From Cryptomeria japonica (lineage: Eukaryota > Streptophyta > Pinopsida > Cupressales > Cupressaceae): a stretch of 64,000 nucleotides of DNA. The DNA lies in the NCBI RefSeq assembly GCF_030272615.1, contig NC_081406.1, positions 110,763,783-110,827,782 of the forward strand. Reading direction: 5' to 3'. This document shows positions 57,190-64,000 of this stretch, piece after piece (the first letter of the stretch is position 1; the number at the start of each line of letters is the position of its first letter). Below the pieces are notes generated by a model, which did no database searches, was not told where the DNA came from, and was given only the letters and a program-made list of their open reading frames with translations. The position numbers and the translations under genes are program-made.

Positions 57190-58540
57190 AGAGTGACAAA
57201 TCAATTTTGCATGGTCATATGCTGATATACCTGGACTGGATCCGGATTTAGTAACACATCATTTGACAGTTAAATCGGGGGCAAAACCAATGAAATATAA
57301 ATTAAGAAAGATGCATCCACAAGTGGCATTATTAGTCAAGGCAGAGCTTGAAAAATTATTGGATGTTGGATTCATACACCTAATTGATTATCCTGAATGG
57401 ATCTCCAACTTAGTACTAGTTAGTAAGCTAGATCGTAGCATCAAAATATGCACAGATTTCAGAGACATCAACAAAGCTTGTCCTAAGGATGATTTTCCAT
57501 TGCCAAATATCGACCTGATCATAGATCTCACAACAGGTCATGTGATGTTATCTTTGATGGATGGATTCTCTGGATACAATCAAATAAAAATCGCATCTGA
57601 GGATTAGCACAAAACAACATTTACTTGTCCTTGGGGAACTTTCTATTGGAATGTCATGCCCTTCGGGCTAAAGAATATAGGCGCTACATATCAAAGAGCC
57701 ATGACTACTATCTTTCATGATCTCATGCACGTAACTATAGAAGACTATGTTGATGACCTCATGGGAAAATCAATAGACATAGATACACATTTGGACATAC
57801 TTACAGTCATTTTTGATCAGTTGGAAAAATACAAAGTAAGATTAAACCCCAAGAAATGTGTCTTTGGAGTAACCTCTGGGAAGCTCCTGGGATTCATTGT
57901 CTCCAAAAAAGGAATTGATAGCGATGCAACAAAATTCAAGGTGATCCTAGAGATGCCACCACCGAGAAATATCAGTCAACTTTGATCTTTGTAAGGAAGA
58001 CTCTAGTCCATACGAAGATTCATAGCACAACTTGCAGATAAATGTCATCCTTTTCAGCACTTTCTACACAAAAACATCAAATTCAAATGGGATGATAACT
58101 GTCAACAGGCTTTTCAGATACTTAAAGATTATCTTTTGAATCCACCAGTCTTGATGCCACCAGTTCCAGAGCAACCCCTATTACTCTACATATCAGCTAC
58201 ATCAACAGCACAGGGGGCACTCTTAGCGCAACAATATTCTAAGTGCAAATAAAAGGAAGTCTACTACATCAGTCATACTTTGGTAGGCTATGAGCTAAAA
58301 TACACACCAATTGAGCATGTGTGTCTCATTGTGGTCTTTGCTTCGCAAAAAATATGACACTACATGCTAACTCATAAAACTAAGATGGTCACAAGGATCA
58401 ATTCATTGAAGTACCTTCTCAATAAAGTGATGCTTACTAGTCGACTAGCCAAATGGGTGATGCTCTTGAGTGAATTTGACATCGAATATGTGGACAAAAA
58501 AGAAATAAAAGGACAATCTATCACAGATTAGTTAGCAGAT
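57190..58540 (+). pseudogene. gypsy2 reverse transcriptase and first RNase H
   Basis: INFAWSYADIPGLDPDL, KYKLRKMHPQVALLVKAELEK, KICTDFRDINKACPKDDFPLPNID, LSLMDGFSGYNQIKIASED, a TAG stop at 57605, then MPFGLKNIGATYQRAM and catalytic YVDDLMGKS near 57750, NPKKCVFGVTSGKLLGFI. After 57985 the RNase H part is broken by several stops but KWVMLLSEFDIEYVDKK is clear. Inactive. Confidence 0.9.
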
Positions 58541-58866
58541 GCTCCCATGATAGATGATGTTCCTCTAACTTTAGAATTTCTAGATGAATCCATCTTGATG
58601 GTATCACACACAAAGCCTTGCCAACTATACTTTAATGGCTCATACACACAACGTGGTGGAGGCAATGGCATCCTCTTCATCATGCCTCAAGGGGATTCCA
58701 TTCCAAAATCATATCGACTATCATTTCCTTGCACTAATAACATAGCAGAATATGAGGTATTAACAACTGGATTATGGATTGTAGTTCAATGGAAGATCTA
58801 GGAACTTCATGTTTTTGGGGACTCTCAACTTGTAATTCATCAAGCAACTGATGACTACCTACCTCT
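58541..58866 (+). pseudogene. gypsy2 second RNase H, truncated
   Basis: CQLYFNGSYTQRGGGNGILF (first catalytic Asp changed: FNGS instead of FDGS), NNIAEYEVLTTGLW (Glu), one TAG stop at about 58799, then VFGDSQLVIHQATDDYL. The domain stops at about 58866, where antisense PMD sequence begins. All of integrase is lost. Confidence 0.85.
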
Positions 58867-59465
58867 AAAATGTATTGGACATGTAACCGGTAGATGCTCA
58901 TATGCCCATACCTGCAACAGTGTCACCCGACAACCTAATCCTGCTGATCCATGATACATAAACTGATGCAGCTCATAGTACAAGTGTACCAACAGACATG
59001 ACCCCCATGCAAACCTGGTGTACTCTATCACCAATTTCTCTAGAGTCCTCCCCCATCCCACATCCAACACTCGTGTTGCCCTGTCTGGATGTAGGAACCC
59101 ATTGATAACTCCTGCCAACATCGCCGGTAGCACCAATTCTGTCACTGTCATGGTATCCCAAGCTATGTTTCCTACCCTCATCTCCAGTCTTGGATCCTGA
59201 AACACTCATCTCAATGCATCCTTGTCTCCATCTCGATTGTAAGGAACCAACTCCCCATCGATTGGTATCCACAATATCCTATACACATCTTCTAATGTGA
59301 CTGTCATCTCACCCATTGGCAAATGAAACATGAAAGTCTCTAAGTGCCATCTCTCAGCTAATGTAGTCAGCAATCCCATGTTCACCCGAAACTCAGGCGC
59401 ATAAAAAATATATCGTAGTCCCATGGCCTCTACTATTTTTCTATCCTCGAGTGTCAGCTCTAGTC
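58867..59465 (-). pseudogene. Plant mobile domain (PMD) protein fragment, antisense in gypsy2
   Basis: Minus-strand frame LTLEDRKIVEAMGLRYIFY, then TLAERWHLETFMFHLPMGEM, VTLEDVYRILWIPIDGELV, one stop near 59207, AWDTMTVTELVLPAMLAG, VGWGRTLEKLVIEYTRFAWG, YYELHQFMYHGSAGLGCRVT, LLQVWAYEHLPV. The RW..ET.TFHLP.GE.TVTL.DV..ILG.PIDG pattern is the PMD hallmark. Known background: PMD proteins occur as host genes (MAIN/MAIL1) and inside plant transposons, and Tat-lineage elements can carry an extra antisense ORF between pol and the 3' LTR. This position fits that pattern. Role in the element unknown. Confidence 0.8.
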
Positions 59466-60179
59466 ATAAACTCTGAGTCGAAGGGAATCTCTCTCATGAC
59501 TCCAACATCAGTAGGTCCTCGTGCAGTCAAGCAAATCAACTATGTCAATCCTAGTGGCATTCCCTATTCATCACAAAGTGCTTCTTTTTATCTTAGTGCT
59601 TATATATATCATATGGCACTCTATCCTAGTGGTAGTCCCTGTTCATCACAAAGTGTTGCTTTCTATCCTAGTAGTATTCTCTATTCATCAGAAAGTGCTA
59701 CTCTTTTATCCTAGTAGTACTCCCTGTTCATCACAAAGTGATGCTTCCTATCCTAGTAGCATTCCCTGTTCATCACAAAATGTTTCTTTTATCCTATCTT
59801 TAGGGAACCTACTTGAGTGTATCCTCTTTAGTAGGTTATCCAATTGACAACGTATGTTCTATCACAAAATTGTCAATTTCAACCTAATCCAATTAACAAT
59901 GTATGTTCTATCACAAAATTGTCAATTTCTTTGGTACTCCCTGTTCATCACAAATTGCCTTGCTCTATCCTATCCTAGGGCTCTGCTTGAGTGTATCCTC
60001 TTGAGTATTTTTTTTATTGGCAATGTATGTTCTATCCCAAAATTGTCAATCCTAGCCCTATCTATTATCCTAGTCTTCCCTAGAGGACCTTCTTGAGTGT
60101 ATCCTCTGAGTAGCTTATCCAATCGACAACATATGTTTATCATAGAACTGTTGATTCGACCTTGAAGACATAAATGTGC
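59466..60179. repeat. 3' region of gypsy2 with short tandem repeats
   Basis: From about 59545 to 59790, five degenerate units of 50-70 bp carry CCTAGTRGYATTCCCTGTTC and ATCACAAAGTG. A second set (59830-60130) repeats ATGTATGTTCTATCACAAAA plus TTGTCAAT and GAGTGTATCCTCTT. No coding sequence is supported. Confidence 0.75.
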
Positions 60180-60520
60180 ATTCATGACATAAACATGGTT
60201 GCATCCTTCATAGACGTGCTTGCCCTTCACATACATGCCTACCCTTCATAGATGCGCCTGAATCACATAGACGTGCCTCTAACTTGCATAGATGTGCCTG
60301 TCCTACATAAATGCACCTGTCCTGCATAGACGTGCTCACATTGAACACATATGCTATTACAATCATAGATGCACCTGACACAGATAGATGTGCCTACACA
60401 AGAAAGACGCTCTCACATTGAACATAGCCACTATTATAATCGTAGACACACCTGACACAAACACAAATGCACCTAGCCTACCCAAACGTGCCTGGAACCA
60501 ACACAGACACACCTTAGCGT
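60180..60520 (-). repeat. Array of CATAGACGTGCCT-type repeats upstream of the antisense PMD
   Basis: About fourteen variants of CATAGACGTGCCTG, CATAGATGTGCCTG and CACAAATGCACCT at 15-30 bp spacing. Read on the minus strand (the PMD strand) they are GGCACGTCTATG, the same word type as in the gypsy2 sense leader at 46010-46240 and 47440-47640. Confidence 0.75.
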
Positions 60521-61018
60521 TTTTCCCCCTGCTTGACATTTTTTTCAACATTCCTAAAGCACATTTATTACTCTACTTGACATGCATTTATGACAACAAT
60601 TAATGCAACTGAGTACAAGGAGGTTTTGCAGTACTCACTGGCTCTCCTACATCTACTAGCCTCTAATATCAGCGAACATGATCGAATCTATGCACCAATG
60701 CCATTGCTGCTGACTGTTGACTTCTCTCTGATCTCTTGGATGTGTGGATGAAAATGAGGATATCTTTCCCTCATAGTCTATCTTATAGACTACCCTATCC
60801 CTAGTCTCCTGAGTCAGTCTTCTTTATCACGTGACTCTGTCACTCTATCCTATCTGGTCAGTCCATTCTACCCTTTCTTTCTTATCGAGAGATTGTCTAT
60901 GATCTTTTTAGACATTTTCATCTAATCTCTCGAGGGGGCATATCATTCCCATCTTCGGGCAACTTTGTATCAGTTCATCTTATCTTCTTTGAAACAACAT
61001 GACAAGCTGCATTGTCTC
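60521..61018 (+). other. gypsy2 3' noncoding region before PPT
   Basis: No gene seen. The stretch is CT-rich (many CTATC / TCTTATC words) and is followed by the polypurine tract. Confidence 0.5.
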
Positions 61019-61032
61019 AAAGAGGGGAAAAA
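61019..61032 (+). other. Polypurine tract of gypsy2
   Basis: AAAGAGGGGAAAAA immediately before TGTAGACACC. Confidence 0.85.
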
Positions 61033-61628
61033 TGTAGACACCTAAAATTGTCTTGTCTAATTAAATAAATATATTTATTTATTTAATTATTTTAGCCTAA
61101 TTATTCTATTAATTAAATAAATCTTTATTTATTTAATTAATTCATTTATCCTCTTCTAGCCTTACTTCTCATTTAAATAAATACATTTATTTATTTAAAT
61201 TCCCCTTTTCCTAAATTAAATAAATATCTTATTTATTTAATTGATCCCACTTCCTCTAGTAATTAAATAAATATTTATTTATTTAATTAATTCATTAGCC
61301 TTTTTTACCCATGACACATGTCATTCATCTCTTAATTCCTACACTACCTACCCTCTCATTACTTTCTTATTTCCTCTGCCTACCCTCTAATCCTAGCCGA
61401 CCATTTATCTTTTACACCTCTCAATATTATCCCTCCATTTCTTACAATGTCTTCTATATAAGGAGTTGTTTCCTTCATTATCAACCCTAATAATTCTAAT
61501 TCCCCCAAACTAGGCTTTCAAACTTTCATATGCGATCAAGCCTACTTGCAACAACATTTCCATTCTTTGTTGAGCTCTTGTGCACATATAAAATCTGAGA
61601 GCAAATATATCAAGCAAGATCAATGGAG
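61033..61628 (+). mobile_element. 3' LTR of gypsy2, last part replaced
   Basis: Matches 45147 onward to ATCAAGCAAGATCAATGGAG, then diverges abruptly at 61629; about 185 bp of LTR end are missing. It has all five AT palindromes (61058-61089, 61109-61140, 61171-61200, 61214-61242, 61260-61289), whereas the first is partly deleted in the 5' LTR. Confidence 0.85.
61455..61461 (+). promoter_or_regulatory. TATA box in gypsy2 3' LTR
   Basis: TATATAA followed by GGAG, matching 45550-45556. Confidence 0.55.
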
Positions 61629-62142
61629 TATTATGTATATGCCTGAGTTTTGGGTGAACATGGGATCGCCGACTTCATTAGCTGAGAGATGGCACTCAGA
61701 GACATGCATGTTTCATTTGTCGATGGGTGAGACGATAGTCACCTTGGCGGATGTGTATAGGATACTGCGGATACCGATCGATGGGGAGTTAGTTCCTTAT
61801 GATCGATATAGAGACAGGGATGCACTAAGATGAGTGTTTCAGGATCCATGACTGGAGATGAGGGTAGGACATGTGGCTTGGGACACCATGACAGTGAAAG
61901 GATTGGTGCTACCAGCGGTGCTAGCAGGAGTGATTAGTAGATTCCTATATCCAAATAGGGCAACACAAGGGTTGGCTGTGGGATGGGGAAGGACACTGGA
62001 GACATTGGTGATGAAGCACACCAGGTTTGCAAGGGGGTTGTGTATGCTGGCACACTTGTATTATGAGTTGCATCAGTTTGTATATCATGGATCAATAGGA
62101 TTAGGATGCAGAGTGACCCTTGTTGCAGGTATGAGCATATGA
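61629..62142 (+). pseudogene. Second PMD fragment, sense orientation, inserted in LTR
   Basis: Frame MYMPEFWVNMGSPTSLAERW, HSETCMFHLSMGETIVTLAD, VYRILRIPIDGELVPYDRY, stops near 61831 and 61849, then AWDTMTVKGLVLPAVLAGV, GWGRTLETLVMKHTRFARG, YYELHQFVYHGSIGLGCRVT. By eye it is clearly homologous to the antisense fragment at 58867-59465 (well over half of residues identical) but on the opposite strand. It starts exactly where LTR homology stops. Broken by stops; no start context. Confidence 0.8.
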
Positions 62143-62430
62143 GCATTTGTTGAAGCCCATTATTGTTGTGTCTCATCTGAAACTGACTGAACCCATAAAA
62201 CTGATACTTTATTGTGGAGAAGATGAAACTTTATTGTGGATCGGTGATGCAAGTGTTTCTTTATTGTAGATTGTGCATCGATAGACTAAAGAAAGTTGGA
62301 AGAAACTGTACTCCTTAGAATGTGTGATGCTCTTAGTTCCACACCCATCACTAGACGTGGGATTTGCCTTAGCCACAGATAGGAGCTGATTTATTATAGA
62401 TGAAAAGGTTGTGAAAAGGAGGGAATATTT
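62143..62430. other. Noncoding stretch after PMD fragment
   Basis: No gene seen. Contains a small repeat of ACTTTATTGTGGA at about 62206 and 62229. It ends where gypsy leader-like sequence resumes. Confidence 0.4.
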
Positions 62431-62600
62431 GAAGTTGCAGATCTGACATTTCCAATAACATTTCAACTTTTCGCGTATGCGCATTCTGGAACCGCATTTT
62501 TGTTTTTATGTCGCGTCTGTGAACCTTTGAATCGCATTTGTGTTTCTAACAGTATTTTCATTTTCCAGATTGCAGGCTTTCATTATAGGCACTGTTGGGA
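62431..62600 (+). mobile_element. Diverged gypsy leader fragment
   Basis: GAAGTTGCAGATCTGACATT at 62431 matches 45963, followed by CTGGAACCGC and the CGCGTCTGTGAACCTTTG words also seen in the gypsy2 leader. It shows that a second gypsy2-like 5' end lies downstream of the broken LTR. Confidence 0.7.
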
Positions 62601-64000
62601 CTCATTAAATTTGAATAATTTGAGATGCCCATTTTGAAATTTTGATATTGCATTTTCAGAAAGGCACCTAATCTCATTCAGGTGGCCTAGTTAGAGAGAG
62701 GGCAAAATGGAGCCAGTTGATTTTCGAAGGGCAAGGCTTGAGAAACATGTCCTACACCTTTCATTTAGCCTATGCAGTGATGTGCAACTTTGAAAATTTA
62801 GTTTGGATCAGTTTATTAGGTACCCATTTCAAGGGGTGAGTTGAAAGTGCATTTTAGGTGCAAATGCAATTTTTATTGATTAGCCTACTTTGGGTGTTTA
62901 TATCTTTTACCCTATTGATAGTCATGAATAATTTCAAATTGGATTCAATTCTATGCATAAATGAGAGTTAGCTTGCAAAATTTCAAGTCCTTATGAATCC
63001 ATTTGCTCAGTTTTCAAAGCTCAATCCGTTTGCAGTTGGTGTTGTTTGACAAGTCCTTGTTTTAGCTGTCGGAGCCCTGTTTTGCATAAGCGTAAAAGTT
63101 GCCTCAATGAGTGTCATGTTAGAATATTTTTCCGGGCTATTACTAGTATAAACGACAAGCTATATTTCAAATTTCAAGCTCCTGCCAATCCGTTTGATCG
63201 GTTTTCAAAAGGGTTTCTTGAGCATCTTTTTTAGTGATCCGTACTTTCATTGAAGTATCAATTAAAGTTGCTATTTTCATGAGTGCGCCTATTATCACTG
63301 ATTAAAAATGGGCTTTTCTTTTTTCATGATTGGCTATTGTTTGTTAAATTTCGAATAGGGTGCAGTCTCAAATGCTTCGGCCTTGTTTTAGACCTCATGG
63401 GTTTAAGGGTTTTTAATTTTTAGATCCTCTTGTGTTTGTTTTAAACCCTCTGGTTTCTAATCTTGTGTTACTTTATTCACTTAAGTAATGGGTCATGGGG
63501 TCGTAGGAAGTGTCCCCCCTTGCTATTTGCCTAGGTGGTTATGTTAATTTATCAAAAAATTTATGCCTTGTATGTCTCCCTCCTAAAGTTGTCGGACCCA
63601 GTAGCTAGCACGCGTCTCGTAGGTGGATCCAACAGCCCGCACTATTTCGCAAGGGTAAGATGCATGTTCTTTATACCCCGTGAAATAGCGAGAGTGAATG
63701 AGAGCCATCTACATGTTATGATGGAGGACCTAGTAGGTATAGCTATCAAGAATGGTCGGAACCCTATGGTTTCCTTTTGGTGTATTAAGTGGCGGCACGT
63801 GGCACAAGTCACAACAGTCAGTGGGTCAGGATTAAAGGTTAAAAGGCAGGCCCCAGAGGTGAGTCAGGTCGCAGGTGGAGATGACCTGGCAGGTACAGCT
63901 GGCATGAGTTGTTGGAGCCCCATGGTTTCCTTTTGGCGTATTAAAAGAGTGACAAGTCGGCTCCGAAGATGATTAGATGCCAGGTGTTCATAGCAAGTCA
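62601..64000. other. No gene recognised; partial tandem duplication near the end
   Basis: AT-rich, without protein similarity I recognise, up to about 63480. The last 500 bp are less AT-rich. A segment beginning GACCTAGTAGGTA at 63727 is repeated in diverged form at 63883 (offset 156 bp); both copies include ATGGTTTCCTTTTGG and GTATTAA. An open segment of 145 codons (63535-63972) spans both copies but shows no recognisable domain. Confidence 0.4.

Larger units (their letters stand above)
45147..61628 (+). mobile_element. gypsy2: Tat-lineage Ty3/gypsy element with antisense PMD, disrupted
   Basis: Order: LTR (45147-45892), PBS, leader, gag (48122-54910, split by a 4.75-kb insertion), protease, RT, RNase H, truncated second RNase H (to about 58866), antisense PMD (58867-59465), repeat-rich 3' region, PPT (61019-61032) and a partial LTR (61033-61628). 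Integrase is missing. Bases GCCGG precede the element; the other target copy cannot be found because the 3' LTR is broken. Confidence 0.85.

Noticed and set aside
60388-60603. Open segment in the CATAGACGTGCC repeat region
   Set aside because: A repeat-derived frame without domains.

Overview
The window looks like intergenic heterochromatin of a large plant nuclear genome. I see no intact host gene, rRNA, tRNA or CRISPR array. Almost everything recognisable is nested, decayed LTR retrotransposon sequence. A land plant is indicated by Ty3/gypsy pol with an extra archaeal-type RNase H (Tat lineage), a tRNA-iMet-type primer binding site, plant mobile domain (PMD) fragments, and nonsense decay biased to TAG. 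The density of old, nested, poorly purged elements suggests a conifer or other gymnosperm, but that is inference.

Three kinds of element alternate. (1) A family with Copia-style LTRs (TGTTGG start, iMet PBS, AAAGGGGGAGA polypurine tract) that carries no recognisable protease, integrase or reverse transcriptase. Copy B shows a zinc-knuckle gag followed by a large protein of unknown function, called ORF2 here: a conserved N-terminal domain, a basic low-complexity middle and a C-terminal coiled coil ending just before the PPT. Six copies or fragments are present: E1 (1938-6190, minus), A (16130-20023), B (20784-25490 plus a 3' LTR piece at 38345-39308), C (39762-40998, minus), D (40999-45146) and H (49131-53143). 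(2) Element F (about 6337-13500): a 1.2-kb leader with about 21 short palindromes ahead of a distinct ORF2-like reading frame. (3) Ty3/gypsy Tat-lineage elements: gypsy1 (25491-38344, minus), gypsy2 (45147-61628, plus), gypsy3 (13773-16129, a gag-protease-RNase H with no RT) and a solo LTR (8137-9571).

Layout. 1-1937 AT-rich, no gene. 1938-6190 copy E1 (minus). 6337-7555 palindrome array, then F to 12739, split by a solo LTR flanked by AGGAT duplications. 13773-16129 gypsy3, fused in frame to 5'-truncated copy A, whose PPT and LTR end at 20023. 20784-25490 copy B, the best 5' half of the family. gypsy1 abuts B at 25490; its 5' LTR (37073-38344) sits inside the 3' LTR of the same family (38345-39308). 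39762-40998 copy C meets copy D at 40999. gypsy2 interrupts D's LTR at 45147. An LTR of the A/C type inserted into gypsy2 gag (duplication TACAC/AACAC) and is itself split by copy H. gypsy2 pol is cut in its second RNase H and joined to an antisense PMD sequence in place of integrase; its 3' LTR is cut by a second PMD fragment.

How the parts fit: Tat pol provides protease, RT, two RNases H and integrase, all now inactive through stops or deletions. The Copia-style family lacks those enzymes and, if once mobile, must have used another element's machinery; what ORF2 does is unknown. The most unusual features are the palindromic leader array, the enzyme-less gag+ORF2 family, the antisense PMD gene, and a CGTCTRTG repeat shared by the gypsy2 sense leader and the region upstream of that antisense gene.
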